Source: Peptoniphilaceae bacterium
Lineage (GTDB): Bacteria > Bacillota > Clostridia > Tissierellales > Peptoniphilaceae
NCBI GenBank assembly: GCA_910589545.1
Contig: CAJUSY010000002.1
Location: forward strand, 1-57,802
Direction: 5' to 3'
Length of the DNA stretch: 57,802 bases
Shown: positions 9,409 through 16,226 of the stretch, piece after piece
Position numbering within the stretch: the stretch's first letter is position 1
Layout of the letters: each line of letters begins with the position of its first letter
Translations under genes and position numbers: made by a program
Notes under the pieces: generated by a model
Databases searched by the model: none
What the model was told of the DNA's origin: nothing
Seen by the model: only the letters and a program-made list of their open reading frames with translations

Positions 9409-9732
9409 TTATATTTCCTCCTCTTTTTCTTCTTTTTCAATTTTATTTATGTGCTTTACGATAAAATTTTTAAATGTCTTGTCTTCTTTTTTTGTTTCCT
9501 TAAAATATCCAAAAATATGGATGTATTCTCCACTTTTAAATTCCTTCACACTTTTTGCCTTTTCTCCGTAGAGATTACAGTAGATATATTCTTTTTTAAC
9601 CTTTCCTTCTTCTTTGTTCTTTCTAACTATTGTGAAGTTAGCTACTTCTTTTTCTCCTTCCTTTGTATCTATTGCAGTTGTTTTTATTTCTCCTACTAGA
9701 TTTCCATTAATATTTAGCATTTCTCTTTCCAT
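9409..9732 (-). CDS. Single-stranded-DNA-binding-like OB-fold protein
   Basis: 107 residues. The pattern is SSB-like: MLNINGNLVGEI at the start, then alternating strands (VANFTIVRKN, EYIYCNLYGEKA, YIHIFGYFKE) that fit an OB fold. It lacks the long acidic SSB tail but ends in a Glu/Lys-rich stretch. The start has a strong ribosome site (AAGGAG). It opens the maff2-virB6-prgI-virB4 run, and ICE-encoded SSBs are thought to protect transferred single strands. It lies 22 nt beyond a terminator-like hairpin, so its transcription may depend on read-through. Confidence 0.72.
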   Translation of the reverse strand: MEREMLNINGNLVGEIKTTAIDTKEGEKEVANFTIVRKNKEEGKVKKEYIYCNLYGEKAKSVKEFKSGEYIHIFGYFKETKKEDKTFKNFIVKHINKIEKEEKEEEI

Positions 9733-9753
9733 TTGTTCTATCTCCTTTATTCC

Positions 9754-9784
9754 ATAAAAAAAGCGATAGTTTTCTCTATCGCTT
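9754..9784 (-). terminator. Terminator-like hairpin before the SSB-maff2 operon
   Basis: Perfect 9-bp stem AAGCGATAG/CTATCGCTT with a 6-nt loop, followed on the minus strand by a run of T. It lies only about 15 nt upstream of the ribosome site of the SSB-like gene. It could be a leftover terminator or an attenuator controlling entry into the conjugation genes. Confidence 0.75.
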
Positions 9785-9823
9785 CTACTTCTAATTAATT
9801 AATATTTCATTTTTCTCTGTATC

Positions 9824-9856
9824 TTATTTTTTCGGCTCATCTCGTATATATTTCAT
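9824..9856 (-). CDS. Putative 10-residue leader peptide
   Basis: A tiny frame MKYIRDEPKK with a strong ribosome site (AAGGAGG) 4-5 nt upstream of the ATG. It lies between two terminator-like hairpins (9874-9904 and 9754-9784). Size, strong SD and a downstream hairpin fit a regulatory leader peptide. It could also be the truncated N-terminus of a lost gene. No coding statistics are possible at this length. Confidence 0.35.
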   Translation of the reverse strand: MKYIRDEPKK

Positions 9857-9873
9857 TCTTCCTCCTTTGGGCA

Positions 9874-9904
9874 TAAAAAAACACCGAAATGTTTTTTTCG
9901 GTGT
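9874..9904 (-). terminator. Intrinsic terminator downstream of the Abi gene
   Basis: Stem ACACCGAA/TTCGGTGT (8 bp) followed on the minus strand by seven T. It starts 19 nt beyond the Abi stop codon and closes that transcription unit. Confidence 0.8.
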
Positions 9905-9922
9905 AAATTTCTCTATTTAATT

Positions 9923-10786
9923 TTATGGTTTTAGTAATTCTTTCCAGTTTTCTATAAAGCCAGCATGTCTTAATTCAATATTTTCATATCTTGCTATTAG
10001 TGCTGTTAGATCATGATAAAAATTTTTGTAATTTTCTTCTTCAGAAACTATTTTAAGATTTACTAATGTGGCAAATATTGTGTTGTTTGAAATATTATTT
10101 TTTAAATATTCTTTATATAGCTTTGGTGATTTTGTAAGCTTTGCTCCATATAGCCTGCCATAATGGGCACATATATTTCTTATATAGGCAAAATTTTCTA
10201 TCCAAGATTCAAAGTAATGGTAGTCTGTATGAAAGACTTTTGCAATTTTACTTTTATCTTCATTTTTCATATTCTTATACATTTTAGATAAAGTTCCAAA
10301 ACTTGCTACTTCTATCACTGCATAGAGTGGAATTTCTCCACCTTCATAATTGTCTTTAAAGTTTTTTATAAATGGTGAGCGTCTATTTCTTTTAACTTCC
10401 CTTGCTAATTCTTCTAGTACCCTTTCTTGTTCCTTTTGTTTCTCAAAATTATTCATATCTTTATATGAAAAGTTCCCATATCTTAAAGAAAAATAGTTTG
10501 TGATAACTGCTCTTAAAGAAACTTCAATATGTTCTATTGTTCCAAATATGAGTTGTCTAAGTTCTCTATCAAATTTATATAAACTTACAATATCTTCAAA
10601 ACTCATTCCTGATATATATCTTCCATCTTTTTTTAATGTGATACTATAAGCTTTAATCAGCCTGTAATAGGATATTCTTCCAAGAATTTTCTCAGCATAA
10701 GTTTTATCTTCTACTAAAAGTCCTAAGTCTATTAAGTTTTTTACTTGATTTTCTATACTAATCGGTTCTTGATGAATTTTTTTCAT
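9923..10786 (-). CDS. Abi family (Abi_2, AbiD/AbiF-like) phage-defence protein
   Basis: 287 residues from the ATG at 10786, chosen because AGGAGA stands 4 nt upstream. The longer frame starting at 10825 would begin inside the structured leader RNA. The protein has the Abi_2 pattern: an early ISYYRLIKAY segment, SLYKFDRELRQLIF, IEVSLRAVI, and a HEPN-like RNICAH motif (Arg203, His208) followed by YGRLYGAKLTKSPKL. Such proteins cause abortive infection in lactococci, and the HEPN motif suggests an RNase activity that harms the host after phage sensing. It has its own consensus promoter and terminator and interrupts the conjugation genes between virD4 and the SSB-like gene, so it is likely cargo. 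Confidence 0.88.
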   Translation of the reverse strand: MKKIHQEPISIENQVKNLIDLGLLVEDKTYAEKILGRISYYRLIKAYSITLKKDGRYISGMSFEDIVSLYKFDRELRQLIFGTIEHIEVSLRAVITNYFSLRYGNFSYKDMNNFEKQKEQERVLEELAREVKRNRRSPFIKNFKDNYEGGEIPLYAVIEVASFGTLSKMYKNMKNEDKSKIAKVFHTDYHYFESWIENFAYIRNICAHYGRLYGAKLTKSPKLYKEYLKNNISNNTIFATLVNLKIVSEEENYKNFYHDLTALIARYENIELRHAGFIENWKELLKP

Positions 10787-10799
10787 TTTTTCTCCTAAA

Positions 10800-10851
10800 A
10801 TCAAATGACCCGACTTGGTCCGCATTGTTAAGAGGCGTGTCGGGTACTGTT
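10800..10851 (-). ncRNA. Structured leader RNA upstream of Abi gene (abiF-motif-like)
   Basis: The transcript expected from the promoter at 10858-10886 begins near 10851 and at once forms a stem ACCCGAC (10845-10839) with GTCGGGT (10814-10808), enclosing a 24-nt loop that holds a possible inner CGC/GCG pairing. A structured RNA motif called abiF has been described upstream of Abi_2 genes; this element matches that location, and I recognise the CCCGACACGCCTCTTAACAA-type core as recurrent. It could be a cis regulator or an RNA antitoxin. Family assignment is from memory, not a search. Confidence 0.65.
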
Positions 10852-10857
10852 GGCATT

Positions 10858-10886
10858 ATTATATGTTATAAAATATTTTTTGTCAA
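10858..10886 (-). promoter_or_regulatory. Consensus sigma-A promoter of the abiF-like RNA and Abi gene
   Basis: TTGACA (10886-10881), 17-nt spacer, TATAAT (10863-10858): both hexamers match consensus exactly. It points toward the Abi gene. This is unusually strong for a toxic gene and fits constitutive synthesis of a small RNA. Confidence 0.85.
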
Positions 10887-10942
10887 GTATTTTCTTTTAA
10901 ACTTTCCTAAATATCTATCTTACTTCTTATTTAATTTTAAAT

Positions 10943-12745
10943 TTATTCATCTAATATTTCAACTACCATACTCTCTTTTAACTTAACCTCATCTTTTCTC
11001 TGTAGGTATTTCTCTATGTCAAATATATTTCTCTTATCATAATCTTCCAATAACTTGTAATTCTTATGCTTTGTAATATCAAATTTATCAGATAGAAAAG
11101 GTCTTACTCCTCTTAGCTGGTATATACACTTACCACCATCCATTACAGTTATTTCATCTTGACTCATAAGTTCCTTGCCAGTCTTTTGATAATTTAGTCC
11201 AAAACTCTTTTGATTCGATCTTGTTTCTGATGTGTTATATAGGTCTATGGTTTCTTTGCCTAGGCTTTCAGATAATTCTTTTAATGTTGTTCTTTCTTTG
11301 CCTCCTAAAAATAACGTCGAATCACAATTGCCAACTATGGTATCTGCATTATCTTTATAGATACTTTTTAGTTGTGATTGTGCTTGTAATATTATACAAG
11401 CTGATATTTCTCTACTTCTAATAGTTGCTATCAGCTTTTCAAATTTAGGAATTAAGCCGATATTTGCGAATTCATCAAGTAGGCATCTCACATGAACAGG
11501 AAGTCTTCCGCCATATTCATCATCTGCTTTATCACATAATAGATTAAATAATTGTGAGTACATTATTGATACTACAAAGTTAAATGTATCATCTGTATCC
11601 GATATTATTACGAATAAAGCTGTTTTCTTTTCTCCAAGTGTATCAAGCTCCAGTTCATCTTCTTTCATTAAGTCCCTAAGTTCCTGAATATCAAATGGAG
11701 CAAGCCTTGCTCCACAGGATATAAGGATTGATTTGGCAGTTTTTCCTGCTGCTAGTTTGTATTTCTTATATTGTTTTACTGCGAAATGGTTTGGCTTTTC
11801 TTTTTCTAATGCTTCAAACATATAGTCTACTGCATTTTTAAAATTTTCATCTTCTTCTCTTACCTCACTTGCATCTATCATAGCAAGTAGAGTCGTAAAG
11901 TTCTGTTCTTCTTTAGGAGCTTCATACCAGATATATCCTATAAGTGCTGTGTAATAGAGTTTTTCAGCTTTCACCCAAAAATCCTCAGTTGATTTTTCTC
12001 CTTCTCCCTTAGTATTTGCAATTATTGTTTGTACTAATTTCAAAATATCTTTTTCACTTTTCAAGTATGCAAAGGGATTATATCTCATGGATTTTTTAAA
12101 GTTTATTGTGTTTAGTATTTTTATCTCATATCCATTTCTTTCCAACATTTTCCCACATTCCAAGACTAATGTTCCTTTTGGATCGGTTACTACATATGAA
12201 GAGTGCATTTGCATGAGATTCGGCTTTACAAAGAACCTTGTTTTACCACTACCAGAACCTCCAATTACCAATACATTTTTATTTCTCGCATATTTTGGAT
12301 TTTTAGGTCTATTGTTCATGGTAAGTCTTTCAGTTTGAGTTAGTAGCACATTGTTTTCAAACTTCTTGTCAATGTATGGCTCAATGTCTTTTTCATTTCC
12401 CCATCTTGCCGATCCATATTCTCTGCCCTCTCTAAACTTTTTTGCATTTTTCTTTTTCTGTATAAGGATTAACTTAATAACTACTGATAGAATTAGACTG
12501 GGTATAAGGTTTTTTATTTTTAATGATGGAATATATTTTAAAGTATCTATTTGACTAAAAGCTACTAGAATTCTATCTATTATATCTCCTCCTACATAAG
12601 AGTTGACATGGCTTGCAAAGATATTTCCTATATAAAAAAATAAGAGGTAAGGAAGATTTTCTAATACAAATTTCTTCTTATCTCTTATCTTAAAAACATT
12701 TTTTATATCTTTTATTATTTCATTTAGTATTTTCGAATTAATCAC
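10943..12745 (-). CDS. VirD4/TraG type IV coupling protein
   Basis: 600 residues. Two N-terminal membrane helices (about 31-50 and 78-95) precede the cytoplasmic ATPase. Walker A GGSGSGKT lies at 162-169 and the Walker B-like CLLDEFANIG about 260 residues later. It also has the coupling-protein signatures YVVTDPKGTLV and ILQAQSQLKSIY. The protein docks the relaxosome to the secretion channel and pumps DNA. The start is GTG with GGAG 5 nt upstream. It lies downstream of a hairpin at 12756-12780. Confidence 0.94.
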   Translation of the reverse strand: MINSKILNEIIKDIKNVFKIRDKKKFVLENLPYLLFFYIGNIFASHVNSYVGGDIIDRILVAFSQIDTLKYIPSLKIKNLIPSLILSVVIKLILIQKKKNAKKFREGREYGSARWGNEKDIEPYIDKKFENNVLLTQTERLTMNNRPKNPKYARNKNVLVIGGSGSGKTRFFVKPNLMQMHSSYVVTDPKGTLVLECGKMLERNGYEIKILNTINFKKSMRYNPFAYLKSEKDILKLVQTIIANTKGEGEKSTEDFWVKAEKLYYTALIGYIWYEAPKEEQNFTTLLAMIDASEVREEDENFKNAVDYMFEALEKEKPNHFAVKQYKKYKLAAGKTAKSILISCGARLAPFDIQELRDLMKEDELELDTLGEKKTALFVIISDTDDTFNFVVSIMYSQLFNLLCDKADDEYGGRLPVHVRCLLDEFANIGLIPKFEKLIATIRSREISACIILQAQSQLKSIYKDNADTIVGNCDSTLFLGGKERTTLKELSESLGKETIDLYNTSETRSNQKSFGLNYQKTGKELMSQDEITVMDGGKCIYQLRGVRPFLSDKFDITKHKNYKLLEDYDKRNIFDIEKYLQRKDEVKLKESMVVEILDE

Positions 12746-12755
12746 TTCCTCTCCA

Positions 12756-12780
12756 TAAAAAAGAGTAGATTTCTCTACCC
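12756..12780 (-). terminator. Terminator-like hairpin between zinc-ribbon gene and virD4
   Basis: Stem GGGTAGA/TCTACTC (7 bp with one G-U pair), loop GAAA, then a T run on the minus strand. It ends only about 10 nt before the virD4 start codon, overlapping its translation-initiation region. Confidence 0.7.
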
Positions 12781-12789
12781 ATTAGTATC

Positions 12790-12996
12790 TTATTTATCTT
12801 TTTTATATCTTATTACTGGAACTTGTTTTATGTTTTTACCTATCTTTTTTCTTTCCAAGACAAACATCATATTTTCATTTCTTTTAAAATATCCTAAATC
12901 TTTATGATAGCTTATACCACACTTGCAATGTAATAGACCTATAAACTGTTGTCTCATCTTTGAGTTACATATGGGACATATTTTTTTATTTGTCAT
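12790..12996 (-). CDS. Small zinc-ribbon protein, function unknown
   Basis: 68 residues with two cysteine pairs, CPIC at the N-terminus and CKCG about 20 residues later, which would form one zinc-binding knuckle pair. The remainder is basic (ending VIRYKKDK). It sits between pcfB and virD4 with its own terminator-like hairpin. I do not recognise the family beyond the zinc ribbon. The low complexity of composition and small size limit confidence. Confidence 0.6.
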   Translation of the reverse strand: MTNKKICPICNSKMRQQFIGLLHCKCGISYHKDLGYFKRNENMMFVLERKKIGKNIKQVPVIRYKKDK

Positions 12997-13014
12997 TTTG
13001 AACCACCATTATAC

Positions 13015-13154
13015 TTATATTTTACTTTCAAAGGTATTTTTTAGCTTCTTTCCTAATGCTTCTGCTCTCATTTTTTATCTATAGATAAGAGAAATTCTTC
13101 TACTGGATGACTCCCATCTTCTTTTTCATAGTATCCAACAATAAGGCTATTCAT
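13015..13154 (-). pseudogene. Remnant of a HigB/Gp49-like (RelE superfamily) toxin gene
   Basis: From ATG 13154 the frame reads MNSLIVGYYEKEDGSHPVEE and so on to LLSIDKK, then stops. In the next frame it continues KMRAEALGKKLKN and ends at 13015. This joined sequence resembles the first ~45 residues of phage-derived Gp49-like HigB toxins (EYYEKENG..PVEEFLDSL..KMRAKAL). The usual ~60 C-terminal residues are absent. A one-base slip in a run of A and a deletion have removed the toxin, and no antitoxin gene is visible next to it. Confidence 0.6.
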
Positions 13155-13195
13155 GCCTTCTCATCATCTATATTATATATAGCCAAGTATTTTTA

Positions 13196-13687
13196 TTATA
13201 AACTTTGTTCCTGATGCTTATGTTTAACCTTATCTCTGTCAATAGTATCTTTGACTTTATCCTTGAAGTTATTAAGCCTTTCTATTACAGATTTTCTTTT
13301 TCTTGACTTATCTTTAGTAAATTTCTGGACTGTCTTTTTAAAAGCTTGTTCCATTACTTTTATATCTTTTGCTTGAAAAAAGATAATGTTGTTTCCATTT
13401 TCTAAATCTTTCTTTATGGAAAATTTAACCCCATATCTTTTTAATTCTTTTTTCAATGCTTTTAAGTCTATGTCATTTAATTCTAAGGTTTCTACTTTAC
13501 CTTTTTTTACAAGGTCTTTTACTTTTACTTTTTTAAATTTTTCTAAGGGTCTTGAATGTTCTGTCTGCGCTTTATGTTTATTTATTTCTAATATTTTCTT
13601 CATCAAATTTATAACTTGCTTGGCTGTAACTATCCCCGCTTTTTTTACTATGGCTATTGTTCTGCTATTTATATCATCATTTTGCAT
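13196..13687 (-). CDS. PcfB family protein (DUF3801)
   Basis: 163 residues, strongly basic. The N-terminal segment AGIVTAKQVINLMKKILE is typical of PcfB, as are the central KFKKVKVKDLVKKGKVETLE and IKKDLENGNNIIFFQAKD segments. In pCF10, PcfB helps recruit DNA to the PcfC (VirD4) coupling protein. Here it precedes virD4 in the same direction, separated by the toxin remnant and the zinc-ribbon gene. Confidence 0.88.
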   Translation of the reverse strand: MQNDDINSRTIAIVKKAGIVTAKQVINLMKKILEINKHKAQTEHSRPLEKFKKVKVKDLVKKGKVETLELNDIDLKALKKELKRYGVKFSIKKDLENGNNIIFFQAKDIKVMEQAFKKTVQKFTKDKSRKRKSVIERLNNFKDKVKDTIDRDKVKHKHQEQSL

Positions 13688-13701
13688 TCACTCACCTACT
13701 T

Positions 13702-14577
13702 TCATTCTTTTTTTAATATTTCATAGGCTAATTTTGATTTCTCCTTCATTTTTTCTATTCTTCTATTTTCTCCTGTAAATATAATGGGACTGCATATTTC
13801 AAGTATCCTTGAGTAAATTCTTTTATCTTTTATAGTTTCAGGATTAGTTAAAGCTGATATATTTAAGTTTGTTGTTATAATTAGAGGTTTCCCACTTCTA
13901 TATCTACCATCTATTATGTTAAAGATATGCTCAGCTGCAAAATCTGTATCTCTTTCCATTCCAAAATCATCAATAATTAATAGTTCCTTTCGATTTAGAT
14001 TGTTTATATACTTACTTTTATCAATCTCAAAGTTAGTCATATCATTTAAAATTACTGAAAAATTTGTCATTTTGACTGATATTTCTTTTTCTAGTAAAGC
14101 ATTTGCTATAGCACTTGCAAGATATGTTTTTCCACATCCCACATTCCCTGTGAGAATTAACCCTATATTGTTTTCATATATTTCATCAAATTTTTCAACA
14201 TAGTTTTTTGCTACTTTTTCATACTCACTATCTTTGTCCATATTTTTAAAATTCCAATTTAATAGGATAGGATCAGAAAAACACTCTTTTTTTAAGTGTT
14301 CAATTTTTAGAAGTCTTTTATTTTCTTTTCTTTTTTCTTCCTCTAATTTTTGTCTTTCTTTTTTACATTGACATAAAATACCAACTTTTTTTATTTCTCC
14401 AAAGAAGTCTATTTCTGTTTCAATTGGTGTTTTACATTTTGCACAATATTTTAACCCTGTTTCTTGATCTATATAACTCCTATTTTCTTCATCTTTTGAT
14501 GGACTATTTGTTTCTACATTTTTTATTTTCTGTTCTAGGATTTCTTTTATTAATTCCATATATTCATCTCCTATCAA
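13702..14577 (-). CDS. DnaC/IstB-like helicase-loader ATPase of the ICE
   Basis: 291 residues. An N-terminal zinc-binding part (YCAKCKTPIE, then ILCQCKKER) is followed by an AAA+ core with Walker A TGNVGCGKTYL, Walker B LLIIDDFGMERDT and sensor IITTNLN. The pattern matches DnaC-type replication proteins that accompany RepA-N initiators in Tn1549-like elements and load helicase for element replication. The start overlaps the repA stop by 4 nt. Confidence 0.9.
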   Translation of the reverse strand: MIGDEYMELIKEILEQKIKNVETNSPSKDEENRSYIDQETGLKYCAKCKTPIETEIDFFGEIKKVGILCQCKKERQKLEEEKRKENKRLLKIEHLKKECFSDPILLNWNFKNMDKDSEYEKVAKNYVEKFDEIYENNIGLILTGNVGCGKTYLASAIANALLEKEISVKMTNFSVILNDMTNFEIDKSKYINNLNRKELLIIDDFGMERDTDFAAEHIFNIIDGRYRSGKPLIITTNLNISALTNPETIKDKRIYSRILEICSPIIFTGENRRIEKMKEKSKLAYEILKKE

Positions 14578-15551
14578 GTATTTAAAATTTCTCTCCAGAT
14601 ATTCTCATCGTTACTATAGTCATAGTTTTCTCTTTTCTGATTTTCTCTCTTTATGACTTCTATATTTCTAATACTTTCATCTGCATTGTATAAGAGAGTC
14701 AGTAGATAGGCATTAATGTTTCTAATATCCTTTGGAGCATTTTCCCTTAGGTATTTCAAAACATAGTCTATGTGTTTGTAGTTAAGACTTAGAAATCTTT
14801 CTTTAAAATTTTCATTGGATATATGCCTCCCTCCTATTTTAATGTTTGTAAAGCTAGTTAAGGCTTTTACAAGTACATTTATCATTACATCTACCTGCTT
14901 CTTTTCTTCTATTCTTACTTTTTCAAATGTTTCATAAGATATATTCTTTTTTATAGTTTCTTTTAATTCTTCCTCCTCCAAAGTTTTTTTTGATTTTTCT
15001 CCTAGCCTTTCTAAGGGGGATATGGGGGTGGTATTATTAAAATCAGTATTATTAGTTTCAGTATTATTAATATTAGTATTATTAGAGTCCTCTTTTGAAA
15101 CTTCTTGAGATTTATTTTCTAAACTTCCTGAAGTTTGTTTTTTAAACTTCTTGAGGTTTGCTTTTGAAACTTCTGTAGTTTTATTATTTTCTGTGTAAAT
15201 AAAGTTCTTTACATAGAGTAAATTTGGCTTTCCAAGTCCTAACCTCTTTTTTTCTAATAATCCTATCTCTTCAATTTCTTTCATTACTTTGACCGATTTA
15301 TTTCTCCCCCAATTTAATACTTCCATAATTTCTTCTATGGTATAGATGATGTATACCTTGTTTTCTTCATCTAACCATTTATTCTTAATTGACAAGCTCA
15401 TTCTATCGAGTAGAATTCCATAAAGAATTTTTGCTTCTACGGATAGTTTTTTAAAATTTAAGTCGGTAAACAAAGTTTTGGGAATCCTAAAAAATGAATA
15501 TTGTTCTGCTTCATTGCCATAATAGTATTCAAATTTAACTATTTCTTTCAT
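14574..15551 (-). CDS. repA: RepA-N family replication initiator of the ICE
   Basis: About 325 residues from ATG 15551, chosen because GGGGG lies 5 nt upstream; ATG 15554 is an alternative. The N-terminal ~115 residues match the RepA_N winged-helix region (FFRIPKTLFTD, LSVEAKILYGILLDRMSLS, MEVLNWGRNKSVKVMKEIEE). A central Asn/Thr-rich linker is followed by a C-terminal DUF6017-like domain. RepA-N proteins initiate plasmid-like replication of excised ICEs. A hairpin (15576-15609) lies just upstream. Confidence 0.92.
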   Translation of the reverse strand: MKEIVKFEYYYGNEAEQYSFFRIPKTLFTDLNFKKLSVEAKILYGILLDRMSLSIKNKWLDEENKVYIIYTIEEIMEVLNWGRNKSVKVMKEIEEIGLLEKKRLGLGKPNLLYVKNFIYTENNKTTEVSKANLKKFKKQTSGSLENKSQEVSKEDSNNTNINNTETNNTDFNNTTPISPLERLGEKSKKTLEEEELKETIKKNISYETFEKVRIEEKKQVDVMINVLVKALTSFTNIKIGGRHISNENFKERFLSLNYKHIDYVLKYLRENAPKDIRNINAYLLTLLYNADESIRNIEVIKRENQKRENYDYSNDENIWREILNT

Positions 15552-15575
15552 CATAACCCCCTTTCTTTTCATATA

Positions 15576-15609
15576 AAAAGAGATAGCTTTGATTTTGCTA
15601 TCTCTTTTT
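15576..15609 (-). terminator. Strong hairpin upstream of repA
   Basis: Near-perfect 12-bp stem AAAAGAGATAGC/GCTATCTCTTTT with a 9-nt loop. Its flanking A and T runs make it a possible terminator on either strand. It separates the 96-residue membrane protein gene from repA and ends about 15 nt before the repA ribosome site. Confidence 0.75.
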
Positions 15610-15637
15610 CATCGTTTTAATCTATTTATTTTTATAT

Positions 15638-15928
15638 TTAAATTGCTTTTATTCTTTCATTCACCTCTTCTATCACTTCTATAATAAAATATCCTAGCAC
15701 TGGTAAACCATAAGGACTAAAAAGATATGCTAGTATAAACGCATCTATAGCAAGTGCTTTTTCTCCATGATAAACAGATCCTAAAAATCCCATAATAGCG
15801 ATAAATGAAATCAGTTTGAAAAATATTGTGCTGAGTCCTAATACAAACGTTAAAAATAGAATTATGATACTTAACGCTATCCTAATAGGAAACAATATGA
15901 TTTTGAAAAAAACTCTAAATATTATCAT
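15638..15928 (-). CDS. Small hydrophobic membrane protein at the ICE end
   Basis: 96 residues with three predicted membrane segments (about 1-28, 34-50, 65-85: for example IALSIIILFLTFVLGLSTIFF), ending in an acidic/basic tail EEVNERIKAI. Small membrane proteins are common next to repA in Tn1549-like elements. The function is unknown. Confidence 0.65.
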   Translation of the reverse strand: MIIFRVFFKIILFPIRIALSIIILFLTFVLGLSTIFFKLISFIAIMGFLGSVYHGEKALAIDAFILAYLFSPYGLPVLGYFIIEVIEEVNERIKAI

Positions 15929-15971
15929 ATTCTCTTCAATCCTTATTACTTATGTTTTCTTTTCTTTTTTG

Positions 15972-16226
15972 TTAATTTAATAAAAAAGATGACAGACTTA
16001 ATCCTAAATCGTCTTGTTTAAAAGTTTTGTGGAAGCCTTTAAACTTTGATTTTAATGGATTTATTGTATCTGTCATCATTATATCACTGTCCCCACCACC
16101 ACTTTTACCAAAAATGCAAATAAAATCTCCTTCATAAATGTCAAGATTAATATTTTCTAATATTTTATGGTTCCCATATTTTTTTGATATGTTTTTCAAT
16201 GATATTTGAGGTTTATCAATATTCAT
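15972..16226 (-). pseudogene. ABC-transporter ATPase gene interrupted by the ICE (chimeric ORF)
   Basis: The first ~45 residues are a normal ABC ATPase N-terminus (ISLKNISKKYG, ILENINLDIYEGDF, then IFGKSGGG). Where GKST should complete Walker A, the frame reads GDSDIMM and continues for about 37 residues of unrelated sequence from the ICE end to a stop at 15972. The protein lacks Walker A Lys, signature and Walker B, so it cannot be an ATPase. It starts 1 nt after the permease stop, which shows it was the partner ATPase of that permease. The remainder of the gene should lie beyond the other ICE end. Confidence 0.88.
15987..16078. repeat. Inverted repeat near the ICE right terminus
   Basis: AGATGACAGA at 15987-15996 faces TCTGTCATCA at 16069-16078 (9 of 10 complementary), both within ~105 bp of the junction. 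Recombinase or directionality-factor binding sites are usual at ICE ends, so this pair is a candidate; no direct evidence. Confidence 0.35.

Larger units (their letters stand above)
1..16091 (-). mobile_element. Integrative conjugative element, Tn1549/CTn type (partial; right end at about 16091)
   Basis: A continuous minus-strand block holds RepA-N, DnaC-like ATPase, PcfB, VirD4, SSB-like, Maff2, VirB6-like, PrgI, VirB4, DNA methylase, NlpC/P60 and DUF4315 proteins. This order is characteristic of Tn1549-family elements of Firmicutes. The right boundary is seen directly: an ABC-ATPase reading frame (starting at 16226) is normal up to the glycine-rich Walker A codons and changes to unrelated sequence near 16091. 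The left end, relaxase, integrase and excisionase lie outside the window. The element carries an Abi defence gene and an LRR surface protein as probable cargo. The exact att sequence cannot be fixed without the other end. Confidence 0.88.

Noticed and set aside
9923..10825. Longer Abi frame starting at ATG 10825
   Set aside because: The extra 13 codons lie within the structured leader RNA and have no ribosome site; AGGAGA precedes the ATG at 10786.
13386..13778. 130-codon plus-strand frame opposite pcfB and the DnaC-like gene
   Set aside because: It is the complement of two well-supported genes, Phe/Ser-rich as expected for antisense of AT-rich coding DNA, and has no ribosome site.
15972..16226. 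A complete small ABC-type protein
   Set aside because: The frame loses the Walker A Lys and all later ATPase motifs; it is a junction product of the ICE insertion.
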